In this document: positions 37,293 to 47,538 of the stretch, in pieces | Numbering within the stretch: the first letter of the stretch is position 1 | Layout of the letters: each line of letters opens with the position of its first letter | From: an uncultured Bacilli bacterium | GTDB lineage: Bacteria > Bacillota_I > Bacilli_A > RF39 > UBA660 | Length of the DNA stretch: 52,457 nucleotides | Direction of reading: 5' to 3' | Assembly: GCA_947632345.1 (NCBI GenBank) | Contig: CANROW010000009.1 | Span: 1-52,457, forward strand | Program-made: the position numbers and the translations under genes | The notes under the pieces: model-generated | What the model saw: only the letters and a program-made list of their open reading frames with translations | What the model was told of the DNA's origin: nothing | The model's database searches: none

Positions 37293-37326
37293 CATTATTT
37301 TACCATTTTTAGTAAAATTATGTCAA
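37293..37326 (-). promoter_or_regulatory. sigmaA-like promoter overlapped by an 11-bp-arm dyad (possible operator)
   Basis: Minus strand TTGACA-N18-TAAAAT; dyad CATTATTTTAC-N8-GTAAAATTATG at 37293-37322. Confidence 0.6.
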
Positions 37327-37344
37327 GATTTTTTTACACAAATA

Positions 37345-37371
37345 AAAAAGAGTAATTATACTCTTTCTACT
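37345..37371 (-). terminator. Terminator
   Basis: AAAAAAGAGTAATTATACTCTTTCT after the 37367 stop (minus strand). Confidence 0.5.
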
Positions 37372-38014
37372 CAATACTGACAATCGATAGCGCCTTATCC
37401 TCGTGAACTAATCTTAAGGTTGCACTTGTCGGATAGCCTAAATCCTTATCATATTGCCAATTTATTTTGACGATGTAACTATTGTCATCATTAATCTCAA
37501 TAGGATTATCACTATTTTCAGATTTATAATTATATGTTGTCTTTTCAACACTTATTTCCCCAAAACTAACCACTTGAGGAAGGTCTTGATGGCGATTTCC
37601 ATAGACATTACTCTCTATATTGTTATAAATAGTTTCACTAGCAGCTAAAGCAAAATTCTCTCTATTTTTCGAATAGATAAAATCTAAACCACCAATATCT
37701 TTATTAGTTACTTTATTGCTCAAAGTATAAAAATCACTGACGAACAATTCACTAACTAATTCCGCATATTTATCATAATCGATCTCTTTTTTTTCTAATA
37801 TTTCTTTTAATTCATAGTAGATATTTTTATATAAACTGGTACTATTATCATATAGAGCATAATTAAATTTTTCTAAACTGTCTACTTTATTACTCTCCGA
37901 CACATTTTTATCATCATTTACATTTGTAAATATTTTTTGATAAAGGAATAATCCTCCAATTATTACTAAAATTAATACAACTAGACGAAACGATCCCTTT
38001 ATTCTTTTCCTCAT
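37367..38014 (-). CDS. Hypothetical membrane-anchored/exported protein
   Basis: N-terminal TM (LVVLILVIIGGLFLYQKIF); abuts the sulfatase gene. Confidence 0.7.
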   Translation of the reverse strand: MRKRIKGSFRLVVLILVIIGGLFLYQKIFTNVNDDKNVSESNKVDSLEKFNYALYDNSTSLYKNIYYELKEILEKKEIDYDKYAELVSELFVSDFYTLSNKVTNKDIGGLDFIYSKNRENFALAASETIYNNIESNVYGNRHQDLPQVVSFGEISVEKTTYNYKSENSDNPIEINDDNSYIVKINWQYDKDLGYPTSATLRLVHEDKALSIVSIE

Positions 38015-38015
38015 C

Positions 38016-40154
38016 CTATCCCGCTCCTTGGACTATTTCTAATTCATCTATTGAATCTTTATTATTTTGATCAACTGTCTTTAACAAGTTGTAAACAATT
38101 ATATCATTAGATACTGTTAATACCTCTTCAGCATAGGCGTTATTATTAGGAATATAATTTTCAGGTAAAACACTATCGCCAATCATAAATGTCTCAACTT
38201 TCTGAGCATTGTAATAAACTTTATTAGTGAGCCAGTTACCAGTTGGGAATACAACAATATTATCATCTTCTTTTAAGTTGAACATATCATGACCAAAAAT
38301 ATATTTATTATAGAAACCTAGCATATTGCCAAGCGTTGGAATAACATCATACATTCCCATAACCGTCTTAATCTCTTTATTCATACTGACACCCTTAATC
38401 GTTTTCTCTTTTGTCCATATGATAAATGGTGTACTTCTATTTAATTCATGTTCATAACTTCCATAATTGACATAATTAGGATCATCTTCTGGCAAAAGTC
38501 CATCGGTCTCATAGTCATAGTTATAAAATCTTCTAAAATCACTCTTTGAGAGTTTAGCATCGTGGTCACCATATAATACAACTACTGTATTATCTAACAA
38601 TCCATTTTCTTCTAATTGGGTCATCAATTGCCCAATGGCTTCATCAGCATAATGAACGGAACGCAAATATCTTCCCAATTTAGTTCCTTCCATATATGGA
38701 TATTTGGTTTCAACTTCTTCACCATCAACTACTTCAGTTACATTCAATGTTATATCGATTGGATTATCCGTATATTTAAGCGCTTCCTCATCGTAGAATG
38801 GTGTATGATTAGTAAGCATAATGAGCGTAGCATAAAATTTATCGTGTTCTTCACTAACCTTTTTCAATTTTTCAACCGATTGTCTAAAGAATGATTTATC
38901 AGATAAACCAAGACCAATTTTCTCATCTATATCATACTGACTCTTACCAATTATTTCATCATAACCCAATGTCTTATGCATGACATTACGATTCCAATAA
39001 GATGCTACATTACCATGCATTGATAATGCATAATATCCCTTTTCTTTTAATAATGCTGGTGTACTGATGTAATTTCTTTTGAAATAACTGACAAAGGCTG
39101 TATAACTAGCTGAAGGCATTAAACCAGTATTAAAAGTAAACTCACTATCACTACTAGTACCAGAACTGACTTGCGTATAAAAGTTGCTAAAATATAAACC
39201 ATCATTAGCTAACTTTGTCAAATTAGGCGCTACTAGTTGACCATTCAATTCTAAACCAATGACAAAGTTTTGAACACTTTCAGCGTGAATGACAATAACA
39301 TTCTTTCCTTCCAAAATATTAGTATACTCATTTTTTTCAGGTTTATTATCGTGCTCAGCAAAATACTCATTAAACTTCCGCAAAGCCTCATCATAGCCGA
39401 ATAATGCTGATATTTTAGGTTCAATGCTCTTGATGACATCATTTACCTGATATACATATATACCATATTTAGTAACTATGTACTCACGGTTCCACTGATT
39501 AGCAATTCGCCCAATATCTTTACTACTTAGAGTTGATGCAAAAATCAATCCCAAAATAGCACTAAAAATCAAAGTACTCACAGCCTTTTTTGACTCTTTT
39601 TTCATTGGCTCTTTATCATAGAAATATTTCTTTTTTGCTAACTTTACAAAGATAAAAACTAAACAAATTGGTAAAATTACATAAATAAAATCTTTAATAG
39701 AAATAATATCGACTATGGCATCACTAACATCTTCCCCATATTTTAAAGTTGATATCAATGATACAGATACATATGACGAATAAAATTCATAATATATTGA
39801 ATTGATAATACAGACGATTGTACCAATTATTGTGATGATAAACCAATAAAACACCCTCCATCCGTGCCGCATAAAATAACCCAAGGCTCCTAGAGCTACA
39901 ATTATAGCTATATCAGCTAGTAATGGTTGAAAAGCTATCAAATTATTAACACCACCTGCTGTGAAATAGCGAACCATTACTCCATTTATAACATTAACTA
40001 AAACAAATGCACAAAACAAAACATTGGTTTCTAAATACAAATTAATACTCTTAAAAAAATCTAAAACTACTCCAAAAGGATCCTTTTTTAAATCTATTGC
40101 GATTTGTTTAATTCTATTTTTTAAACTAGATTTCTTACTTTTCAATTTCTTCAT
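38016..40154 (-). CDS. LtaS-like sulfatase-family membrane protein
   Basis: N-terminal TM helices; KNVIVIHAESVQNFV, GTSSDSEFTFNTGLMPS, VVLYGDHDA. Confidence 0.9.
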   Translation of the reverse strand: MKKLKSKKSSLKNRIKQIAIDLKKDPFGVVLDFFKSINLYLETNVLFCAFVLVNVINGVMVRYFTAGGVNNLIAFQPLLADIAIIVALGALGYFMRHGWRVFYWFIITIIGTIVCIINSIYYEFYSSYVSVSLISTLKYGEDVSDAIVDIISIKDFIYVILPICLVFIFVKLAKKKYFYDKEPMKKESKKAVSTLIFSAILGLIFASTLSSKDIGRIANQWNREYIVTKYGIYVYQVNDVIKSIEPKISALFGYDEALRKFNEYFAEHDNKPEKNEYTNILEGKNVIVIHAESVQNFVIGLELNGQLVAPNLTKLANDGLYFSNFYTQVSSGTSSDSEFTFNTGLMPSASYTAFVSYFKRNYISTPALLKEKGYYALSMHGNVASYWNRNVMHKTLGYDEIIGKSQYDIDEKIGLGLSDKSFFRQSVEKLKKVSEEHDKFYATLIMLTNHTPFYDEEALKYTDNPIDITLNVTEVVDGEEVETKYPYMEGTKLGRYLRSVHYADEAIGQLMTQLEENGLLDNTVVVLYGDHDAKLSKSDFRRFYNYDYETDGLLPEDDPNYVNYGSYEHELNRSTPFIIWTKEKTIKGVSMNKEIKTVMGMYDVIPTLGNMLGFYNKYIFGHDMFNLKEDDNIVVFPTGNWLTNKVYYNAQKVETFMIGDSVLPENYIPNNNAYAEEVLTVSNDIIVYNLLKTVDQNNKDSIDELEIVQGAG

Positions 40155-40286
40155 AAGTCACCTCGTCATATACTTCTAATATTTCTAATTATAGCATAAT
40201 ATCAATAATTATTAAACTATTTATAGGAAAAGATACTTAAAAAAAGAAAAAAGATCAATCCCTTGCGAACTATCTTTTTTCACTTT

Positions 40287-41102
40287 TTATTCATTTATTT
40301 CATACTTTGAAACATTTAAAGCTATTCCCATAACATACAAATATGATAAGAAATAAATCCACCACATGAGTACTATTAAACTTGAAATACTGCCATATAA
40401 ACTATTATAATTGCCAAATACATTTAAATATATAGAATACATTTTTGTAAAAATAACCCAAGATAAACTGGTAAATATTGCGCCGTAATTAACATGTCGA
40501 CTAGGAATCCTTCTATCTGGAGCCATTGTATACAATAATTTAATAGCAAAAAATATAAAGAACCACGATATTGGCAAATTTAATATTTGATAAATCGTAT
40601 ACAAATAATTACTAATATTATCGTTGGCAATAATCAAACTGATACTTTTAATGATAAAATTACCAAAAACTGGCACAATCATGATGAAAATAATTAAAAT
40701 GATCAAAACAATCAACATAAATATCGCTTTAACACGATCATATATAAATCCTTTATTCTCTATTTTATAAAGTTGATTCGATGCAATAATCATAGAATAT
40801 GTTCCCTTACTTGCCAAAATCAAAGCTGAAACAAAGAATATTATGAAGTTGGCGTGGACACCATTGGTTTTGGCAACCATCTGAACCAAACCAACGACAG
40901 CATCAGGAAATTGTGTTTTAGTTAACGAGTTAACAAAATCTGTTGAAATGTGCAAATTACTAGAAATTGCCAAAACTAAAGCTATGATAGGCACCAAAGT
41001 TAAGATAAAGAAAAAGGCAAGTTGACCAGGAAGAATTTTCATCTCTGGTGATTGAATATTTCTCTTTAACCTATTGATTAAAGTTGTAACTCGCCTTGAC
41101 AT
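40287..41102 (-). CDS. YihY/BrkB family membrane protein
   Basis: LAFFFILTLVPIIALVLAIS, APDRRIPSRHVNYGAIFTSLSWVIFTKMYSIYLNVFGNYNSLYGSISSLIVLMWWIYFLSYLYVMG. Confidence 0.92.
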   Translation of the reverse strand: MSRRVTTLINRLKRNIQSPEMKILPGQLAFFFILTLVPIIALVLAISSNLHISTDFVNSLTKTQFPDAVVGLVQMVAKTNGVHANFIIFFVSALILASKGTYSMIIASNQLYKIENKGFIYDRVKAIFMLIVLIILIIFIMIVPVFGNFIIKSISLIIANDNISNYLYTIYQILNLPISWFFIFFAIKLLYTMAPDRRIPSRHVNYGAIFTSLSWVIFTKMYSIYLNVFGNYNSLYGSISSLIVLMWWIYFLSYLYVMGIALNVSKYEINE

Positions 41103-41105
41103 ATA

Positions 41106-43148
41106 TTATTTATAATCCTCTTTATCTGTACGCATCTCTAAAGTTGCTTCGTTAATTGCATCATCAATCGTCTTCATACCATCAGTTATCATACTGAAGC
41201 CTACTGCAGCACCAAAACCATAAGGTAAATCCTTAAACTCTTTAGTCAATTTCTTCGTGTAAGTATCGATTTGTTTTTCACTATAACCGACCAAATATAT
41301 TAAGAATTCATTACCATCTGTCCTAATTATTTCACTATTCTCCAATTGGGTATTCAACAATACGGATGCTGCTTGAACAATCAATTTATCGCCTGACTCG
41401 TGTCCATAATTATCGTTGACATATTTGACGTTATTCAAATCGATCATGACAATAGCCTGTGGATATTTCTCACTCTTATTCCAAGTCTCTATATTTAAAT
41501 TCAAATAGCTACGATTTTTAAGCGATGTCAAATTATCCGTATACTTACGACGTTCTTCCTTTTTAACCTTCTTGACAACACTCTTTCTTCTTAGTAATAC
41601 ATATATTGCAATTAAGAAGATGACTGGGACAAGAATTAGAACTAATATAACTATATACAATTCTTCAAAACTACTAGTTCTAAATAATCTATTACTACTC
41701 AAATCGTTTAAAGCGACATTGCGATAACGATAATATGAATTAGTACTAACAGTATAATCAAAGACATTATAGAAGTTATTTTCTTCAGCTCTTACCATAA
41801 AGGAATAATCTTTCGTAATACCATCAGAGTATAAAACCTCATAATTCTTAAACTTAGAATTGCGATAATAATTATAGACTTCACGATCAACTATCAAAAG
41901 ATTATCTTTACTCTTTGAAAGCATTTCATCATAACTGCGATATCCACTGATGTTAGCTTTACTATTATCTTTAAAATAATTGAACAAAGATGTGTTGCTA
42001 ATCATACTGATATTTTGACCCTTTAAAGATTCTAATGACGTAACTATATGGGAATCTTTAACGCGTGATAATACCATATAATCTTCAACGAAAGTCGAAT
42101 TTATATTCTTATACCCTTCGCCAGCAACATCATAATAGTTAAAATAGACATCAACTTCTTTATTTTCAATAGCTTTGAACAAATCTTCAACAGTAGCATA
42201 TTCTTTTAATTGAAAATCAATTCCCGTTAAACGTTCAAGCCTTCCAATGTATTCTCCACAAATACCTAACAATTCTCCATTCATTTCTACTTCATAAGGA
42301 TAATTTTCAACAAAACCATATGTATAAGTAGTAGCTTGTAATTTTTTAGTTTCACTATCAGTTATCCCATTACTACTTATATAGAAATCGAATAAATGTT
42401 TATTATACACTTCAACAAAATCTTTATTTTTCCAAGATTTGAAGTACTTTTTCATTATTTCATTTAATCTAGTATCTTTCTCATCAAGCGTTAAAACAAT
42501 CTTCTTCGTCATATCAGCAAGAGTGAAATTGATATAATACTTTTTTTGACTTCCTAAAACATTATTCAAATACATGATGTGTGGTACTACTACCATATCG
42601 ACATCACCATTATCCAATGCTTCAAATAACTTAGTAGAATCTGTATAGCTCTTATAAGTTAAACTGTCGCCACTACTCATGAAGTAACTGATGTCACCAG
42701 AATCACTCTCTAAGACACCAAGACTCACCTTACTAATATCTGTCACGCTATCAAAATTAGTCTTTGTCTTACCAACTAGTATGTACACATCTTCATTGAT
42801 TAACAAATCGTTTGAACCTAACTCTTCGCTACTAGATATAGCTCTAAAGCGATAGCCAGTCGTACTTGCTTGATCTTCCTTTAAATAAGGAATGCGGTTA
42901 AATTCCACACCGGTTGCTGATTCAAAGCCAGAAATAAAATTGGCAAATACACCAGCACTATCACCATAAACTGGATAATCATTCATCATTTCGATATCGA
43001 CTAATGATGTGACGTTTTCTTCAATCCAGTTCTTCTCAGCAACATTTAAAGAATTGGCATCTTCTCCATAATAGTAATAATAGACACCAAAAAAGACGAT
43101 GACAGCAATGATAACGGGGATGAATAATATCTTTTTATTTATTTTCAT
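41106..43148 (-). CDS. Membrane protein with two periplasmic-binding-like sensor domains and a degenerate GGDEF domain
   Basis: Repeated solute-binding-like domains, TM LYIVILVLILVPVIFLIAIYVLL, GGDEF fold (DLNNVKYVNDNYGHESGD) with RTDGNEF in place of R-x-GGDEF. Confidence 0.88.
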   Translation of the reverse strand: MKINKKILFIPVIIAVIVFFGVYYYYYGEDANSLNVAEKNWIEENVTSLVDIEMMNDYPVYGDSAGVFANFISGFESATGVEFNRIPYLKEDQASTTGYRFRAISSSEELGSNDLLINEDVYILVGKTKTNFDSVTDISKVSLGVLESDSGDISYFMSSGDSLTYKSYTDSTKLFEALDNGDVDMVVVPHIMYLNNVLGSQKKYYINFTLADMTKKIVLTLDEKDTRLNEIMKKYFKSWKNKDFVEVYNKHLFDFYISSNGITDSETKKLQATTYTYGFVENYPYEVEMNGELLGICGEYIGRLERLTGIDFQLKEYATVEDLFKAIENKEVDVYFNYYDVAGEGYKNINSTFVEDYMVLSRVKDSHIVTSLESLKGQNISMISNTSLFNYFKDNSKANISGYRSYDEMLSKSKDNLLIVDREVYNYYRNSKFKNYEVLYSDGITKDYSFMVRAEENNFYNVFDYTVSTNSYYRYRNVALNDLSSNRLFRTSSFEELYIVILVLILVPVIFLIAIYVLLRRKSVVKKVKKEERRKYTDNLTSLKNRSYLNLNIETWNKSEKYPQAIVMIDLNNVKYVNDNYGHESGDKLIVQAASVLLNTQLENSEIIRTDGNEFLIYLVGYSEKQIDTYTKKLTKEFKDLPYGFGAAVGFSMITDGMKTIDDAINEATLEMRTDKEDYK

Positions 43149-43626
43149 TGCCAGTTTCCTCCCGTTCCCTCTCCCAAGAAATAGAATCATTATTATAATG
43201 CTTATATCCTTCAATTGGGAAATCGTTTTTGCTAGAGTCAGCTTTGATAATATTTACTTGTAAGGCATAGACGGATAAGGTTTCAGCATCAAATAATTTA
43301 ACTGAATCATTACCTATTGCTTTAGCATCCTTTTTACTCAAATCATCAACAACGGTTATTGTCAATCTTATTGTTTTACCAGCGACATTCATCGTTGCAT
43401 CGCTGACCTTCTCATTTTCTTTTAACTTATCGGTCACACTTTTCTTGACATCTTCACCTATTTCTTGATTCTCTAATCCTTCTAATCGTTCATCATAAAT
43501 TGCTTCATTATTGTTATCCCAATAATTTTTCTTAATGTAAGACAAAAAATACATTCCTATTATAAAAACAATTAAAACAAATATTGTAAAAATGTTATTC
43601 TTCAAGATTTTCAAAGTGGGTTTCAT
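43135..43626 (-). CDS. Hypothetical single-TM protein
   Basis: N-terminal TM IFTIFVLIVFIIGMYFLSYI; small extracytoplasmic domain; overlaps the next gene. Confidence 0.7.
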   Translation of the reverse strand: MKPTLKILKNNIFTIFVLIVFIIGMYFLSYIKKNYWDNNNEAIYDERLEGLENQEIGEDVKKSVTDKLKENEKVSDATMNVAGKTIRLTITVVDDLSKKDAKAIGNDSVKLFDAETLSVYALQVNIIKADSSKNDFPIEGYKHYNNDSISWEREREETGNENK

Positions 43627-43679
43627 TTCATCACTCCTCAGTATAATTAATTATACACTATTATTTTAAATTAATAAAG

Positions 43680-45098
43680 CTACTTAGATAACTCTTCCTC
43701 TAATAATTTATTAACTAGTTCAGGACTAGCTGAACCTTTGGTCTGCTTCATAATTTGTCCCATCAAGTATTTAATGGCGCGTGTATTACCATTTTTGTAA
43801 TCATTGACACTAGTTGTATTTTCAGCTAAAACTTCTTCAATAATCTTCTTCAAAGCAGTTGGATCACTAATGATTTTAATACCTTTACTAGATATGATTT
43901 CATCAAGTGATTGCTCCTTTTCCATAACGTCATCCAAAATCTCTTTAAAGACCTTACTGTTCAAATCACCACTCGATAACTTGTTTACTACATCAATGAA
44001 TTTAGCGTCAGTCAATTTAGTATCATCCAATTCTAAATCAGTCCTATTTAAATAAGCAGAAATATCCCCAAGCAAAATGTTACTAGCGATGACTAAATCG
44101 ATACCACTGTCCAAAAATTTATTCAAATAATTAGAAAGAGTTCTATTTTGAATGATCTTATTAGCATTCAACAAACTGATACCTGCTTCAATATACTTTT
44201 CGCGTCGAACACTTGCCAACATTGGTATAGTTGAACGCACTTCTTCAATTAGTTCATCATCAATGACAACATAAGGTATGTCAGGTTCAGGAAAATAACG
44301 ATAATCATTACCAGCCTCTTTGACACGCATAATGATTGTCTGATCATTTTTTTCATCATAACGGTAAGTCGCAAATTCCACTTCTCGACCACTTTCAAGT
44401 AAATTGATTTGTCTTGCAGCCTCTTTTTCAATAGCTCGACCGACATTGCTGATTGAACCAATATTTTTAATTTCAGCTCGCGTACCTAACTCAGCGGTTT
44501 TACTAACAGAGATATTGACATCGCACCGCATACTTCCCTCTTCAATCTTACAATCGGAGATATCAGCATAGAGAAACAACTCACGAAGCTTTTCGACATA
44601 AGCCATAGCTTCTTCAGCTGAATGCATATCAGCTTCCGTAACGATTTCGACAAGAGGAACTCCAGCTCGATTAAAATCGAGGAATGAATGATTCTTATAG
44701 TGAATGCTCTTGCAGGTGTCCTCTTCAATATGAATGTCATGAATTCTAATCTTTTTCTTTTCGCCATTTACTTCAATCTCAACATAACCATTGACACCGA
44801 TTGGCGTCTCAAATTGTGTAATCTGATAGTTCTTAGGATTATCTGGATAAAAATAGTTTTTGCGATCAAAATGCATTTCTTTATTAATTTCACAATTCAA
44901 TAGTAATGCTGCTTTTAAGGCAAGGCGAATGACTTCCATATTTAGGGTTGGAAGCGTTCCTGGATAACCGAGATCAATTACGTTGACGTTGCTGTTTGCT
45001 GTCTTACCATAACCATTGATACTATTAGAAAATATTTTTGTTTTCGTCTTTAATTCGGTATGAATCTCAATACCGATTGTCTTTTTATAGTCAGCCAT
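43680..45098 (-). CDS. gatB: Asp/Glu-tRNA amidotransferase subunit B
   Basis: IGIEIHTELKTKTKIFS, DFNRAGVPLVEIVTE, EEGSMRCDVNIS, GNDYRYFPEPDIP. Confidence 0.98.
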   Translation of the reverse strand: MADYKKTIGIEIHTELKTKTKIFSNSINGYGKTANSNVNVIDLGYPGTLPTLNMEVIRLALKAALLLNCEINKEMHFDRKNYFYPDNPKNYQITQFETPIGVNGYVEIEVNGEKKKIRIHDIHIEEDTCKSIHYKNHSFLDFNRAGVPLVEIVTEADMHSAEEAMAYVEKLRELFLYADISDCKIEEGSMRCDVNISVSKTAELGTRAEIKNIGSISNVGRAIEKEAARQINLLESGREVEFATYRYDEKNDQTIIMRVKEAGNDYRYFPEPDIPYVVIDDELIEEVRSTIPMLASVRREKYIEAGISLLNANKIIQNRTLSNYLNKFLDSGIDLVIASNILLGDISAYLNRTDLELDDTKLTDAKFIDVVNKLSSGDLNSKVFKEILDDVMEKEQSLDEIISSKGIKIISDPTALKKIIEEVLAENTTSVNDYKNGNTRAIKYLMGQIMKQTKGSASPELVNKLLEEELSK

Positions 45099-46549
45099 TA
45101 TCTCACCTCGCGTGGATCTAATTCTAGATTAAGTTCTTTCTCAACAAATGCGGCTAATTTATACATTTTGGCTTCATCAAATCTATTACCGATAATTTGT
45201 AAACCAATTGGAAGATGTCCTTTACCAAAGCCCATTGGAACATTCATTCCTGGTAATCCAGCCATATTGACGGGAATGACCAAAATGTCATCAAGGAAGG
45301 TTTTAAGTGGATCATCAAGTCCTTCTCCCAAATTGTAAGCCGTTGTCGTAGCATTTGGTCCAATTATCAAATCGTATTTTTCAAAAGCTTTTAAAAATGA
45401 TTTTCTAATCGCCTCTCTAATTTGAAGAGCTTTGGTATAATACGTCTTCGCATTTTCACCACTTAGTAAATAAGATCCGACCATAATACGGCGTTTAACT
45501 TCTTCACCAAATCCTTCACCACGCGTCCGTGAATACAACTCATCAATACCAACTGGATTTTCAACTGAGTATCCGTAACGAACGCCATCAAAACGAGCCA
45601 AATTACTACTTGCTTCTCCCATCGCAATGATTTGGTATAGAGTGACAGCATTATCGATATAATCGATGTCAATATAGTCAACTGTCGCACCATTTTTCTT
45701 TAAAAGATCAAGTACTTCATTCAATTTATTCAAAACCTCAGCACTGACGATATCGCTGACAAAAAAGTTAGGAACAGCTATTTTCATCCCCTTGATATCT
45801 TCACCAATAAGTCTTGTAAAATCTTCAACATCACGATGACTACTAGTCAAATCGTAATCATCTCTACCACATAAAATGTTTAATAATAGCGCATTTTCAT
45901 AGACATTACGCGTCATTGGCCCAATTTGATCTAGACTTGAACCAAAAGCCACTAATCCGTAACGGGATACCCGCCCATAAGTAGGTTTCATCCCAACAAT
46001 TCCACAATAGCTAGAAGGTTGTCTAATACTTCCACCTGTATCACTACCAAGCGCTAATGGAACTAGCCGAGCACTGATGCAAGCTGCACTACCACCACTT
46101 GAACCTCCAGCCACTTTATTATGATCCCATGGATTATGTGGAGCACCAAAGTAACTAGTTTGACTAGTTGATCCCATCGCAAATTCGTCCATGTTTGTCT
46201 TACCTATAATAATCATATTTTTTTCTTTAATCTTTTTGACAACTGTCGCATCATATATTGGGATAAAATTATCTAGTATATGTGAAGCACAAGTCGTCCG
46301 CAAATCTTTGGTGACAATATTATCTTTAACAGCAATTGGAATGCCAAATAAAAGATTATCGACTTCTTTTCCCTCTAGTTCTTTAGCCGTTGCGATTGCT
46401 TGTTCTCGGTCTAAAGTAATAAAAGCATTTAAATCAGAATTGCGTTCAATTCTATCAAAAGCCTCTAAAACTAAATCAAGCGGTTTTATCTTTTTTTCTT
46501 TCAACAAACCATTTATTTCTAATATGCTCAAATCTAAATATTTACTCAT
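45098..46549 (-). CDS. gatA: Asp/Glu-tRNA amidotransferase subunit A
   Basis: Amidase signature GGSSGGSAACISARLVPLALGSDTGGSIRQPSSYCG. Confidence 0.98.
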   Translation of the reverse strand: MSKYLDLSILEINGLLKEKKIKPLDLVLEAFDRIERNSDLNAFITLDREQAIATAKELEGKEVDNLLFGIPIAVKDNIVTKDLRTTCASHILDNFIPIYDATVVKKIKEKNMIIIGKTNMDEFAMGSTSQTSYFGAPHNPWDHNKVAGGSSGGSAACISARLVPLALGSDTGGSIRQPSSYCGIVGMKPTYGRVSRYGLVAFGSSLDQIGPMTRNVYENALLLNILCGRDDYDLTSSHRDVEDFTRLIGEDIKGMKIAVPNFFVSDIVSAEVLNKLNEVLDLLKKNGATVDYIDIDYIDNAVTLYQIIAMGEASSNLARFDGVRYGYSVENPVGIDELYSRTRGEGFGEEVKRRIMVGSYLLSGENAKTYYTKALQIREAIRKSFLKAFEKYDLIIGPNATTTAYNLGEGLDDPLKTFLDDILVIPVNMAGLPGMNVPMGFGKGHLPIGLQIIGNRFDEAKMYKLAAFVEKELNLELDPREVR

Positions 46550-46838
46550 TGATCATCACCGGAACTTCCACAAAATTACCATTGCTGACAGGAACATTTT
46601 TCATTATTTCCTCAGGTTCTAACATTTCGCCTGCCTCATCTTCACGACAAACGGTCTTTTCATCAACTGGCGCTATCAATTTATCATTACTATCCAATTT
46701 AACTTCTTTTATCTTATCAACATCATCCAATAATTTTTTTAACTGAAACTGATATTTTTCTATTTCTTCTTCAGTGAGATTGATTCTTGCAAGTCTAGCA
46801 ACATGTAAAACTTCTTCTCTTGTCAATTTATCACCCAT
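46542..46838 (-). CDS. gatC: Asp/Glu-tRNA amidotransferase subunit C
   Basis: VLHVARLARINLTEEEIEKYQFQLKKLLDDVDKIKEV; upstream of gatA. Confidence 0.95.
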   Translation of the reverse strand: MGDKLTREEVLHVARLARINLTEEEIEKYQFQLKKLLDDVDKIKEVKLDSNDKLIAPVDEKTVCREDEAGEMLEPEEIMKNVPVSNGNFVEVPVMINE

Positions 46839-46989
46839 AAATTCCTCCTGTAAAAAATTATTCGTTATAATTATAACAAATTTATAGGATTTTTCATAGC
46901 AAATTATGGATAAATATAAACAAAAAAAGAGAAAAATTCTCTTTTCTAATTAATCAAACATCCCGTCTGATATTATATTATATTCAAAA

Positions 46990-47478
46990 CTACAAAGTTT
47001 TAATCAATGTTTTAACAACTTTTTGATCATCTATCGATTTTTTAACATCAGAATAACTAACTCTTACATCATCAAGATAACCAACTGTTTTATCAGCCAA
47101 ACCCTTTTTTAAGACATCAGTAATGCTGTAAGGAAATTTTTTATATAGCCCTCTTTTTTCAATGATTAGCTTTTCCCCTTTGACAAAATCACTAACTGAC
47201 ACATATCCCCTTTTTCGCAAAAGATTAGAGTTCACAAAAAATTGTTCATCCAAAACTAAACTGAGCATTTCTAAAGTAACACAATCTAAGTATCCTTGTC
47301 TTTTATCGCGTTCATAAGTCATTTTTACAATCATTTCATTAAGTTTGGCTTTTTGAGTAATATCGGAAAAGTTCTTTTTCCAAATCATTAAGTTAATCTG
47401 TTTTGTCATTTTTCTAATTGTAGTTGAACTACTGGTTAAAAAATCTTTTAAAATTATTTGTGATATATCCGTTTCCAT
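46990..47478 (-). CDS. Hypothetical protein
   Basis: 162-aa ORF; no recognised domain. Confidence 0.6.
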   Translation of the reverse strand: METDISQIILKDFLTSSSTTIRKMTKQINLMIWKKNFSDITQKAKLNEMIVKMTYERDKRQGYLDCVTLEMLSLVLDEQFFVNSNLLRKRGYVSVSDFVKGEKLIIEKRGLYKKFPYSITDVLKKGLADKTVGYLDDVRVSYSDVKKSIDDQKVVKTLIKTL

Positions 47479-47538
47479 TTATTCTCCCTTCACAAAACAC
47501 GAATATTATAACAAACAAAAAAAGAAAACGCAAATCCT

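Noticed and set aside
40240-40280. Possible terminator after the YihY gene
   Set aside because: The stem AAAAAAGATC...GAACTATCTTTTTT is imperfect; not strong enough to list.
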